From Cyanoderma ruficeps (taxonomy: Eukaryota; Chordata; Aves; Passeriformes; Timaliidae): a stretch of 64,000 bases of DNA. The notes under the pieces are model-generated. The model was not told the origin of the DNA and did not search any database. It was given only the letters and a program-made list of their open reading frames with translations. This document shows positions 48,873 to 61,559 of the stretch, in pieces. Where the stretch lies: the NCBI GenBank assembly GCA_008694505.1, contig VZDJ01000052.1, positions 8,514,384-8,578,383 on the forward strand. The letters are read 5' to 3'. Each line of letters opens with the position of its first letter. Position 1 is the stretch's first letter. The position numbers were made by a program, and so were the translations under genes.

Positions 48873-51486
48873 AAGAAAAACTTATTGGCAAGGCAAGAAC
48901 ACAGCCCCAGGGGAGAGGCACATCTCAGGAGGAAAATAACACCACGAAGTCCAGAAAAGAAGTTTAAATATAATCTTAGTGCCAAGCCAGGGTGGCCAAC
49001 AGACATGCTCAGAGAGAGAGAGAACAAGATAAAAAAAAAAAGGACATAAAGAAGGGGACAGGCAGCTCTAGATGTTTTAAGAGAGAGGCAGCAAGGTAGA
49101 TAAAAAACCCAAGAGAATAAAACCACTGTGTCAAAGAAAAGATGGGCTGTTCAAATGGAAAAAAACGAACCAGCAGTGATGAGCACAAAATATCACAAGA
49201 TGAAGGTAAATGCAGGCTAAAGTGCAACTGCTTTATCATTTTATTTTTAGTCATATTGTTAAAGGAAATGGGCTTTCAAAGCTGATGGCTAGCATGTTCA
49301 CCTGCCTTTAATCTTAATATAGATCTGCCAGGATCTGTAAAGACTACAACACAGCATAAAGGAAACTTTTCATGTTGCTGTAAAATCTTTACTGAAGAAG
49401 AGTTCAAACTCCAGTTTACAGATCCTGAATCATATTTTTCAAAGTTCAGAGCAGGGTATTTTCAAATGTTCCTCATTAGAAGTGTTTGAAAGAGCATTTA
49501 GGGAAAAGGGTAATGGCAAGGCTAGCAAGAATTAATGGATGCAAGTTGTGATGGATTCTCAAACCCAGAAACATCTCTCTCCAGTCAGAAAACATTCACA
49601 AAATTCGACAAAATTCACACAAACTCGGTGTAGTGGCATTTATGAAGAAGTCACTTTCAATTCCCCATTCCCAGCCACATCAGGTCTCACCCACAGAGCC
49701 TTCCCCTCATGAAAGAGCTGACTGACTAAAATTCAGAGAAGGCTAGCAGGAAGCCAAGTTATTTATTGAAGCAGAAGGAGCAGATGCTCCACCAAGCAGC
49801 CTGGCCTTCTGCTGGGCAGAGAGCTAAACCCAAGCCAGAAACACTGAGAAGAATCAGAGTGACTTCTGGAAAGGTTCATTTTCTCCAGAGCATTTCTTTG
49901 CTTCTGTGGAAGCATGAAATATTCATGTCGATTCATCACGTATCAATGCATTTGTATATTCCCGTTATCATGTGTCCAAATGCAAACAGTCTGCTGTGAA
50001 TAATTTACTCCTGAATCATCAGCCAGCTTTCTTCTTCAAAGCCACATCTTCATTATTCATCAAATCCCACCTATGGCTGACAACTTCTTGGAAAATATGT
50101 TCTCTGCTAAACTTAAGAAAGGTACCAGTGTATATGTATTTGATGTGCTACAAAACTTGATATTTACAAGAGATGTGCTAACAATTAAGTAAAAATAAAG
50201 ACTGTAAAACATGACAGTTTCAAGTTAGTGGGCTGGATCCAGTGTGCAACAACTCGTTCAACCTCCAGTAGGAGTCTCTGTGACCAATCTTTCCAAAAAT
50301 CCCCAAACCCCTTTCCCAAAACTCATCCCATCACAGCAGCACACAGCCTGATGCACAGTGCCTCAACCCAAAGATTTACAGCAGGGAATTCACTGAGTCC
50401 ACAGCTAAAGGCTGTGTGAAACCAGAGCTCCTCAGAATAAATGCCCATTGCCTCAGTGGTGACAATGCTAATTACTCCATGGTTGCTCTGGTAAGTACCA
50501 GTTTAACTCACACCAGGTGTCAGGCTTGCCACAGCTCACTGGTATCCTTAGGGAAGGAGGCAAAATTGTGTTTGATGGCAGTTCCAAAAATGCATTTACA
50601 CAACCATTTCCCTCTGCAGCATGAAGGGGCATTGCTAAAGTAATTCATTTGGATTTTGTTGCGGGGCTCTTCGGTAAGAGACATTCCAGTGTCTCAGAAA
50701 TGTGTGCTCTTCCTCCATGTTCACATCCCCTGACTCTCTCTGCAGAGGGTGAAAGAAATAGAAATGTCCTTGCTGCCTGATGTTACTGTAAAAATCCATT
50801 ACTGGGGGAAAAACAGCCTCAAAACAGGAGCCACTAACTACATAATCCCCTTCTGAGACACAACAGCGACTCTGAGTTAAAGATGCGTTTTTTAATGGAT
50901 GTAGGTATTTCTCCCATTTGCTCACTAATGTACTCAATGTACTCATTACAATCTGCTCCCTGTAACCTTTTTACACAAAGCAACCTTTTCCCATTTGCTG
51001 CTACAGAACACAATCGTTTTCAATCTTGAGATCCTGAGCAGAAAACTTCACTTCTGTGAGGTCAGGAAAAAAAACCTGAAGCCACACAGCAGGATTGTGT
51101 TGGTCACTGCAGAGATCCACCCGTGGAAGGCTCAGGGAGGACCAGCTGCCAGGGGCTGCAAAGAAAGGTGAACTAACAGGACTCCAACAATACCTTCTGT
51201 CTCTGTAGGATCCCAGCTCACATCTATGTTCATCCTGGTCTTGGCTTAGCCACGCAGCTGAAATTTAATCATTCCTATGCACACCTATATTCCAGGTGTG
51301 TGCACACATCTATGGATTGAGGTACTCCTAATTCAGGTACTCTTGCTATAAAAATACTATGAAATACAAAGAGCCTTGCTAAATGTTAACTATTAACATC
51401 AAAATGCCCAAATCAGCTCATGGCATGATTTGCAGTAGCTACTGCTAAGAAATGAGGTTTTAAAATTTACTAGAACATTGCAGAGA

Positions 51487-51590
51487 GAAAAGATGCCAAA
51501 CTGAAACACATTTCCTGTTGGAAAACAGCAGTTAATGTGAAAAGATGCCAAACTGAAACACATTTCCTGTTAGAAAACAACAGCAAATGG
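51487..51590. repeat. 52-bp tandem duplication
   Basis: Units 51487-51538 and 51539-51590 share GAAAAGATGCCAAACTGAAA and the following CACATTTCCTGTT; they differ at about five positions, mostly at the right end. Confidence 0.95.
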
Positions 51591-52229
51591 GAAGGTGGGA
51601 AGCTGTGCCTTTAGCTGTACATTCCTATGGACTATAAAGAAAAGGAAGGGAGTGTTCAGCACTGATAGAGCTATATATATAGAGATATCTTTCAGAGAGA
51701 AAAGGCCAGATTGCATAATGTGACAGGTAATAAGGATGCACTTCTAACATAAGAATGGGTGTTATGTAAAATAAAATAAAAAGGAGTCTTTCCCCTCGTT
51801 TGTTCTAAAATGTGATTTGTGAACTTTACTCTTTTCCAGCTCCTGCTTTGCATATTTTAACTAATTTCAGTGTTGAATTAAAAGGAAAAAAGGACTAATT
51901 GAATTTGCAGCGTGTGGTATACAAACGGAATTAATTATAAGATCATGTTTGATTTCTACATCCTTTGATTTTTCAAGCTTAATGTCAAGAGAGCTGTCGA
52001 TACATATATGAAGATATGAGGAAAAAAACCCAACCCAAGTAAAAATTGCATTCAGCACCCAGAATGCTTCTTTGTATGCAAAGATGGAGCCCAATTTCAA
52101 GTCCCTTAAAGGCCCAGTGGTGATGAATCAACGGGCTTGATTTGGACACGGTGAATTCAGCAATAGCTAATATGCCTCAGTGCATGTGTACCTACACCAG
52201 GTTTAGGTGTTTTGCAAAAGGAAGCTTAC

Positions 52230-52511
52230 CTGCCCGTTTTTCCCCAGTTCCATTTCCACTATTGCAACAGGAGTGTTGATCTGATCGATGTGCCTCAGCT
52301 GTGACTTCAGGTCCACTCTCCAGTTCATGTTTTTCAGGACGTGATCCCAGCGGCTCTGACCGATCAGGCTCTCGTGGATTTGAGTCCGGTGGTTCTTCCA
52401 GAATTTTGCAATGACTGCAGCCTGATCTGCTGTGATGCCACCTTGTTTTTTGGTTTGGGCAGTGAGGAAAGCTTCCAGCTGATTCAAATCCATGTCTGCT
52501 GAAGCAATTGA
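52230..52511 (-). CDS. COMMD1: COMMD1 exon 2 (central coding exon)
   Basis: On the minus strand a long pyrimidine tract and CCCTGCAG|TCA open the exon at 52511, and GGGCAG|GTAAGC closes it at 52230. Its 282 bases encode 94 residues in phase 0, the same length as human exon 2 (residues 61-154). Readable motifs include SIASADMDLNQLEAFLTAQT, KKQGGITADQAAVIAKFW, QSRWDHVL and NWRVDLKSQLRH, close to human COMMD1. It holds the end of the N-terminal helical domain and, from the conserved tryptophan in NWRVD, the first half of the COMM domain. COMMD1 is a scaffold of the CCC complex with CCDC22 and CCDC93, acts with Retriever on endosomes to recycle cargo including the copper ATPases ATP7A/B, and promotes turnover of NF-kB RelA. 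Loss of exon 2 causes copper toxicosis in Bedlington terriers. Human Met110 aligns with Ile here; His134 is kept. Confidence 0.97.
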
Positions 52512-54025
52512 CTGCAGGGAAAGAAAGGGAATAAAAGGGAAAAGCTTGCTTAACTGAGGACTTAAAGGTCACATCTTTAGGGTTTGACAAATACTGGGTC
52601 TTAAAGGGGTTGTCCAAGCAAACAAGGTTCTGTAAATAACCTGACACCATTCATTAAAACTCAATTTGCAAGTGTCCACTACTTAGCCCAGATTCCCGCC
52701 CCACAGCAGCTGGAGGGGAGTGGGTTGGCTCCAGCAATTCCCTTGGGGAATTCAGCCCTGGTGTGGGATAGCAAGGAGGCTTCTCCCTGTCTCCTGGCCC
52801 TTTCCCCCCTGCACCACAGGCACTCCCAAATGATGGACACTGCTACAAACACCGTGTCACTGCTGCTCCGATGGGCCAGGGAACAGGAATGCTGGGACAA
52901 ACAAGGCTGGGCTCAAACAAGTGCACGGACAGCCCAGCCCATTGCAACATCCCCAGTCTCATCTGCCACCTCCACACCGCACACAAGGAACCAAAACTGG
53001 TAAAAGCTGCACCACTAAAGCAGGGCCTGCAGCAGCAAGAGCACGAGCCTTTCAGAGGAGAGTCAAAATGCAAAATGCAATTGCTTTTCTTCATCTGTAT
53101 TATTCTTAACACTTCAGCTCCAGCTTCTTTCAGAGCACTGGTGGACTTTGTCATTTGCAACAGAATGGAAGGGATCATTTACTCCTCCGGCTACAGAAAT
53201 TATTATTATTCCTAAAACCCCCTTTTTATACATCCAGTTTTTCCATGTGTTTTTTCAAACCTGATAAACCCCCAGCCTTGCCTTAGCATTGCCTAAGTGG
53301 CAATAGCTGCTACTATATATGGCCAGGAAGGGAGGTGAAAAGAGGAAACTGTAGTTAAGTTTCCCCATCGTCATTTCAGGCAGATGCTTTTGCTTCATTT
53401 TCACACAAAATGGATGTAACTTCCCCAAAATGGACACAACACCTCCCAGCACAGGCTGACACGGGGCACAGCAAGGTGAAGTGCAGCCAGTCCTTGGGAT
53501 TTGCCTCGATTTCATCTTCCTTGACATGGCACTGCTGCACTCCAGGCACCTGGGGAAAGCACAGCCTTGTTCCTTTAGCCAGGGCACTGCAAAACTGGGC
53601 AGTGCTCACCTAAAAACTGAGGTGTTTCTAGTGGTTTTTGACAAGGAATCAGCTGCCTTGCCTTGCTTTCACAATAGATCAGCTGCCATCTGTTCTGTGA
53701 CTGAGAAAAGAAATGGCAAACAAAAACAACACTACAAGTAAACCCTCAGCTGTATTAAGGCTCCAGCTCAATAGGAGCATCTGTGATTTTATTCTAAAAT
53801 CTGAGCTGCCTAGTGCACCATTCTGGCTTTTCTACAGGGCATTTGACATATTGGTACATACTGCTTTGCTTTATATCAAAAATATTTAACTGAAGAGGTA
53901 ATTACCCTGTACTAACTCATTATGCTGGAAGTGAAAACAGCACTTCATTTTCAGAAGAAAAGCTATTCAGACTCACAGTCCTTTCCTACACTGTCTACTA
54001 ACAGCAGTGGGGAGTATTTTCTGCT

Positions 54026-54055
54026 TTAATGTTTTTCACATTAATGTTTTTCACA
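54026..54055. repeat. Exact 15-bp tandem duplication
   Basis: TTAATGTTTTTCACA is repeated head to tail without a mismatch. Confidence 0.92.
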
Positions 54056-57000
54056 CCAGCTACTGCTCCTGTACTCCTCCCGTGCTGATTTCTGTGAATG
54101 TGAGGAGCAGGGCAGGTGAATCAACAAGCACAGACCCCAGCACCTTACGCAAGGCCTGTCAAGATCGAGTTCGGATGCAGACTTTCTCCTCAGTTCAGCT
54201 GTGCAGAAAATTGCCTTCTGTTTTATTCCTGTGCAGAAAGCAAGAGCACAAACTGTGTCCTCTTGCACTGAGTGAAGCAAAGGTGTCATGCCAAAACAGC
54301 TCATCTGTGTTAAATGTGAACCTAATGCAGGTTCATGGTGATAACAGGTATCCCTTCTCTAGGCTTGATTTCATAACCTTTCCAACATTTCACATTTGTA
54401 ATCCTCTGGAATTTATTTTATTTTTCTTTTAACCTCACTCTCTTCACAACAAGCCTTTTTGCAAGATGCAGCAAGATTTCTGGCAGTGCCCTTCTAAGCT
54501 GATCAAAACCTGCAGACACAAAGTTCCTTATTGTGCTTGACACATGATACAGATCTGACTCTGAAGTGTATCCACACCAGGAAACTTATGACCAAACTTG
54601 AAATTTTAAGCATAAGAAACACAAAATAATATTACTAGAGCATATACAGGACAGTTCAACCTGGCTATTTGGTAAAGATCATCAAGAGGTTGATAATTAA
54701 TTAAGGTCTGGCGTGAGCCACATTTACAAACTCTGCAGCTTTATGTATTAAAAGCATCCTGATCTAGTTTGCTGCCAAAAGAGTGCCACACAAAACCAGA
54801 GGAAGGAAACCATGGATGATATATTTATACCTCCCTCACATACACATGTGCACACAGGATGGATGGTTTTCTACTTGACACACAAAAGAAACTTAGTGCA
54901 CACAGCCAAGAACACAAAAGGTAACAATTATACTGTATTTTGGAGGAGTATTTATCAGATAATGCACATCTTAGTATAGCCTTGTAATCCCTCGTTCAGA
55001 CTAGAAAATCTCTCTTCTTGGAAATATGACTACCACTTTAAAAATTCCTTTAAAAAATTTAACTAGAAGTGGGTACAAACAATCAATATTCTATATTTTG
55101 GTACAGCTGCATGAAGATATTAATTAATGGAGACATATTTTCTTTGAAATTCCTCAACAAATCCCTCCAGCTATAATGGTTTTCAAGTCACATAAGAACA
55201 GTAACTCATTTTAGTATTCTTTTTCATCTTAACTTGGAAACATTTCACTGTGGACAAAAAAAGGAAGAATATTTAAAGTCTTTGCTGATCTTCTTGGTCT
55301 CTTGTTGCACGGACATTTACACAATTCATTCTTTAAACAAATGTAGTTCTACTGCATTGCTTATATGAAGGGCCTCAGTTCAGAGTTTTCTTCAGCTTGG
55401 GGAAATGTTTTAATTTAACTTGGCAAAAAATCCTATTTCCAGTCATATTCTGCATAGCATTACAAACAGTTCTTCCTATTACTTTTAACAATGCTCATTT
55501 ATTACATAGAATATCAAATTACAGTGAATACATCTGATTGATATTTTTAAGGATTAAGCTGGAACACAAGTGGTTCTTCCGTGCTTATAACTAGAGACAG
55601 ATAAAATACATCTGATTATAAGTCTCCCTCTCATGCTATTAAAGCATTGTTTCTAGACTGATACATCTTATTAATGCCAATTACTTAGTCCAGACAGACC
55701 TTGAGGTGCAGAATAAATGCCATACCTTCAGTCACCGTGAGTGACACATCATTACATTACAGAGATTTTATACTCTCAGCTGATTTCAGTTTTTGCTGGT
55801 AATCACAAGTAATTTACCATTTCAACATAAACATCTTTAACCAACAAAAAGGAGAAAAGTTCTCTTAAGAATGTATAGAATCACAGCTGTTCCGTGCCAG
55901 TGCAAAATGTAAATTAATTTTACCATGACTATTCACTGGAATGTCTAAGTAAAAAAAGCCTATTTCAAAACTAGATCCATAAGACATCATTAGATACTAA
56001 AAATTTCCTCACATTATGTATTTTGTGATTTGATAAAATATACTTTTTCTTTTCCCTCCTAGGAAGCACAGCTCATGGACAGTATGCCATATTACAGGCA
56101 CACAAGTCCTGCCCTCAGTACTTTCATTTCCAGAGGCTGGGCAGATGCTTTTGAACAGCAAGAAGCAGTTTTGGTCCTACTGAATTCTCCTTGTGTTCTC
56201 CTTCAACACGTACCCACTATGTCTTCAAACACAATTCAGCCAATAAAAACAGGACTTCAAATACCATTTCCTTAATGAAACAATATTTGCTAATCTGGAG
56301 AGTTTTCTATTAGCCTAATTAGATCCATCAGACATGTGCCCTGGTACACAGAACAGGAAAACAGACTTCATTATCTCTTCTGAGAAATAAAGCCTGACAA
56401 GCATGCAATACCAGGGAGAAACAACAACTGGTAAAACCCACTGGAAGAAAAAACACATTTCACACTCAGAAATAAAACATTGCTTGTCAAGCATCACAGA
56501 GGAGCTCTAAGGGCTGGACACAGCAGCATTTCCTCCAGCTGCCCCTCACAACTGCAGCCTGTAGCAAAAAGAAATCCCAAGCTCAAGGAAACAAACAACC
56601 AACAAACAACAAACTCTCCTCCTCAGGCTTGTGGGAGGTGGGGTAAAAGGCTGTGGCCTTCTCATCCATGTGCTTTTCCAAACAGAACCCTGACAGCCAT
56701 TCCTCAGAGCCCAGGAATGCAGGCAGGGAGATGTGGAAGCAGCTGCAGACAGGAGGAACACGCCAGGGAACCTCACTCAGCTGAACATCTCTCCCACACA
56801 AAGCCCATTCTGGGTAACACCAACGTGGAGGGATCTCTTTCATTTATCAACCTCAGAAGGAAAACATTTGCTGGATCTGAGGGCAAACAGAAGCTCAGAA
56901 CAGCACACCACTGCTGCTCATTTTTGTCAGAGCCAGCTCAGTGTGCTCCTCTGCAAAGAGCAGCTCCTGACAGGAGGAATCCAACATTTTCCCAACCCTG

Positions 57001-60000
57001 TGGTTTCTGGGTCTTCCTTTGTAAGTTGGAGCCTGATTCTCCCAAGGGCTGCTGAGATCTCCAGCCCTGGAATAAATGAGCTGTTACCACAGATGTTCCC
57101 TGGATAGAAGGCCAGGAGACTTTTCCACGTTTCTGGAGACACTGGAGGTTTTCAACTAGTTGGTGCCTCACAGACCCTGTTTATCACAGCCCAAGAGCTC
57201 TCCTGAGAATCAGAATTAAGGTAAAATTAGTTACAACAGCCTGCAGCCTGTCTGCATTTGGAAATGGTGATCCATCTTTTGGGAAAAAAACCCCCAGAAC
57301 TAAAGGCCTCGACACCCCCCACAAATTTCTAGGTGAGAAATCACAAGTGACCTTAATACATTTACTATTTCTACCACAAAGTGGGAAGATTTTGACTCAT
57401 CTTTAAGTCTTCATTGAATCCATGGGAGATCACAGGAATTCTTTTATTCACACTCCATACCATGTCCCAATATTACTTTTATTGGCCTCTTACAGAGCTG
57501 TAGTGAAAGCTAAAAGTGAAATGAAACAGTTTGCTAAGAGAAAACAACCACTGAACCTGTGAACCATTAAGAGGTTAATAAATACATATTGTTTAAAACT
57601 TGTAGCTTGTTTTTTTCCCCGTATGTATCAGGTCTTCTGCAACAAGGATATTTTTTTTATTCCAACCTTTTGATTCCTTGCCAAGGAGGCACTCATCAGG
57701 TCAACAGAGGCTCGTAAATATTTTTAAATTTGACTTCTGATTTTCATCAAGCTTTCTTCTTAGATGGGAAGACTCCCAACACCCAACAACACAAAAATCA
57801 CAGAACTGCTACTGCAGATGGGAAAAATGTCTTTGTGGACAATGAAGCTTCAGGCAAAATTACATCCTTCCTGTGTTCCTGATCTTATTAAGCTTGATTC
57901 CACACAGACTTGTCAATTGGGCACATGGAAGGAAAATCCCTCTTCTCAATGGGTCATTTCCATGCTTCTTCACTGACTCCTCCAGCTTCACCCCCACAAT
58001 TCCCAGGCTCCCACCAAGCAGAAATCCCCTAAACACCAACTTTTTTTTTTTTTTTTTGCATACAAGCTCACCAAGCTATGTTCTCTGTTAAAATGACTTT
58101 TTTCTGCTTGAAAGTTCAATCACAGGAGAGTGAATACTTGGCTGTTTTTCACCTAGCTTACAGCTGAACACGAAAGAGATCTCAGCATTAGTTTTTAAAA
58201 GCATGTGAAGCATTTTTGTCTCCAGCCTGCCCCTGCCAGGAGCCTGTGCAGCTGCTAGCAATGACCTGTTTGAACCCACAGCACCATCAAACACCACTTC
58301 CCCCATTGATTTGCAGAAGGTGTCATTTTTCTGCGGTGTGAAGACGCAGCTGACGACAGAGGAGGATGAAAGGCTGATGAAAACAGGCAGCCACCAGAGG
58401 AGCTGCAACCCGAGCCGCGTTCACATCCTGGAAACCTGCTGGGCTCAGCCCCAACAAGTGGCTCCCCCAGCCCAGAAAACATCTTCAGCTGAAGGAAAAC
58501 CGAGAATCATCGGGATTACTCAGTCAGGACCGAGGCTTTGCAGCGCTCCCAAAACAAAAATAAACAATAATAACAAAACCAGAACAAGCCCACCCACGGA
58601 TAACATCAGTCATAGGTAGATACCCAAATGATGCCTGCAGACTCAGATTATGAGTAGATACTAAAAGCTTGGATCTTAAGCAATAAACATTAAAAAAAGC
58701 ACCAGCCCTTCCTTCCTTCCTAAGTTTTCAAACCATTTGTCTTATTTAAAATAGAAAGTGGAAGAGTTATACAAGAAAAAAATGGAAAGTGCTTCTCAGG
58801 CAGCACAGATAGGTTGGATGGGCTGGAGGCAGATAAAACATGGAACAAACAAAAGTTCTATTAATAGCAGATATATTTGCAACAACAAAAGTGAAACAGG
58901 AGGATTAAAAACATAAACATACTGAAATTAAAAACACAAATATAAATTGTCTAACCTGACCTGTACTCTGCTGAATTGCAGCAAAGGAAAAAAAAAATCC
59001 CAGACTTTGCCATCAGTTTTCTCCCCACTCAGGTCCAGTTCTTTGCTGTGGTTTAGAAAGCATTTTGCCACTTGGGGTGGAGGGAAAAAAATGCCACATT
59101 TCCAGTTGTCCTTAAACATGCATTACAGACAAGTTGGAGAGGTTCAACCTCTTTCAAAATGAACGTGCACACACATGTGCAGAAGGGAGCTGTTTGCCTG
59201 GAGAACATACAGATCTTTGTATTATTCAGTCCAAAATGGTTTCCTCCTCAGTCCTGAAGGACCTGGGTTCAGAAGAACCCTCAAGAGATGAAAGCCATTC
59301 AATGGACTATTGCTAAAGACAGAGAGGTCAATAAAAGGCAGAAAGAAATCCAGATAGGACAGAAAATACCAGATGGTAAATAAAAAAAATATAAAAATCC
59401 AGGGGAGGGAGTAAAAGCAGGAAAAGAGAGACAGGCAGCGACAGTCCTGGAAGTGGTGACATGACCTGTCGTTCCCTTAGCAGACCACGTGCTCAGCCTT
59501 TTCTTCTCCCCATCTGTTCTCTTCCAATAAAAGAGATCTGTGTTTATCAGGTTTCTACAATCATTCTGGGAAAATTACTCGCTGCTGTGGACTACTGCTT
59601 CATGTCTAATCTCATTTCACTTAGGAGGGTTAAAAATAGAAGTTGGAGCACTTCACATTTTGAAGACACGGGGAAAAGAAGGGTTGTAGCCCTACCCTGA
59701 GTGCAGCAATGGTGCAGACATTAGCAGAGGTTATTGGAGCCTTGCAAGCAGGGATCCTGTCAGTGAGAGCAGCACAAACTTGCTTTATTATGAGCCAGGC
59801 ACAGAAACAGAGTTAGTATCATTACATTTCTGCTTTTACTCAGAGTACCTTGATTGGCTCCATCTTAAAAGTTAATGGTTAACTCAGCTAATCTGTCCCT
59901 TGGCTCGCATTTGGACACAAAGCAGAGATGCTCTAGCAGTGAAAAACACCAACTCCATGGGTCTCATCCCTCCACTGTTGCCATCTACTCCCTTTTAGTG

Positions 60001-61115
60001 CCAAAATCTGGCTCCAATTTCTGCTTCCCTTCTTTCCTGGCACTATTTTGCATTACCTGTTATTGCCACACTGAACAGCAGCAGGAGTTCTGTTGTTTTG
60101 ATTTTTTTCAGCCTTTTGATGTTTGTATTTTTGTATTGAAGTTTTTTACAGACTTTTAAGGGGTGTTATGGCAACTGTCTTTCTTGTTTTAGAAACTGCT
60201 CTTGATGTTCATATACCTCTTGAGAGGAAAAATAACTGATAGACTTTTAGTTTGACCAGTGGGATCAGAAAGGCGTCAAATTCATTATCCAATCCCTGAT
60301 CAAACTCCAAAAACTATACAAACTGAAATCCCAAAATAAACGTCCTTCTTTTTTTGCTCTGACACTGACTGTGTGATTGTCCTTCTTTTCATGTCTGTCT
60401 AGGGACAGAGTCCCATTTCCTGCCTGGAAGGAGAAAGATTTCTGCACTCCCAGGCCAGGCTGGGAACACATCCCTGCCTCAGCCAGAACCCTGCAGACGT
60501 GTTTCAGAGCAGCAAATGGATCAGGCAGGAAAGGAGACAAGCTCACAGACTACACTGCTCCACGAGCAACAGGGCTCTGCCACCTGCTCCTTCATCACCT
60601 CTTTTGACAACTCATGTTACCTGCTGACAGAGCTGACAGGTGAGAGGGGAGCTCCCATGCTCAGGATCCCAGCCACCAGGGCTTCCTTCCAGCACAGGGA
60701 GAATGGTTTTTCCCTCCTGTCAGCTCAGTGAAACAGAAAACACGTTCCCCAAACCAGCAGCAGCCACGGGGGCTGTGAACGGGCTGAGCCCTTAGGAGGA
60801 GGAGGAGGAAGGAGCAGCAGGTCAAACTCCTCAGTACAGCGATCACACCTGCAAATCTTCCTCTCCACCCCTGCTCCTGGAAAACATCACCTGGCCAGGG
60901 ACAAAGGCCAGAGCAGGAAGAAAGCATCTCTCACTTTCCCATCAAGACTCAGTTGCCATTTCCTGTATCAAAAAAATTATCTTTGCACTAAATATAATTA
61001 ACATTTTAGGGGGAAAAAAAAAAAGCTAAAGACGTGATGAAACAGCTAAGACATCAAGCAAAGCACTCTGCAATAGAATCCTCTTAAAGATTAATGACTG
61101 CTTTGATTACCCCAG

Positions 61116-61559
61116 TGATGCCTTGGGAAGGCTGGCCTGGAACAGAGACTGCACAGAGCCAGAGAATAAAGCAGGGATTTATTGAAAAGCCTCCAGGATA
61201 CACCTGGGGCAGGACAGGGCCTGACCAGGCCTACACACAAGGTGGACACAAAATGGTCACAAAATGCCCAACCGGTCACAAAGTCTTACATTTTTATGAG
61301 TTTTAGTCCATTTGTATCTTGGGGTTTGATTGTCCCAATTCCAGCTTTAGGTTGTGAGGTCCCATCCTTCTTGTTCCTCCCTCCAGCCACCCTTGTTTGT
61401 GCTTTTGGGGCTGAAAGTTGTCCTTGGTGTGCAGCAGGAAAAGGATTTGTTTTGTGTCCCTGCTGTGTGCAGAGCTGAGTGACACTGACTGTGAGCTCAG
61501 AGCTGCACCCCTGGGCAGCACAGAACCTGAAAATATGAAAGTTAAAACTTAAGGCATCA
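61116..61559 (-). mobile_element. Full-length retroviral solo LTR, copy 2 (444 bp)
   Basis: This is the same family as 39863-40307 in opposite orientation, about 90% identical by eye. Read on the minus strand it starts TGATGCCTTAAG and ends CCCAAGGCATCA. It is flanked by an exact 4-bp duplication, CCAG at 61112-61115 and CCAG at 61560-61563, which fixes both ends. The poly(A) signal AATAAA lies at 61183-61178. The octamer of copy 1 reads ATACAAAT here and the TATA-like box is CATAAAAA, so promoter elements have diverged more than the first 200 bases. No retroviral genes adjoin it. Confidence 0.9.

Larger units (their letters stand above)
13436..52229 (-). other. COMMD1: COMMD1 intron 2 (38.8 kb)
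   Basis: On the minus strand the intron begins GTAAGC (52229 downward) and ends TTTTGTAG (13436), so both ends are canonical. It contains repeats listed separately. In the long stretches between them (for example 18.95-21.6, 25.0-26.9, 27.0-29.8, 30.5-36.3, 40.3-51.4 kb) I found only short random-looking open frames and no recognisable nested gene or structural RNA. Conserved enhancers could be present but cannot be detected without alignments. Confidence 0.9.

Noticed and set aside
52203..52493. Taking the exon 2 methionine (MDLNQLEAFL) as the COMMD1 start codon
   Set aside because: The family continues upstream; the exon opens at a canonical acceptor at 52511 with SIASAD in frame, so this Met is internal.
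52192..52650. 152-codon minus-strand frame overlapping COMMD1 exon 2
   Set aside because: It is a different frame from the true exon and has no similarity; the 94-residue COMMD1 frame with correct splice sites is the real one.
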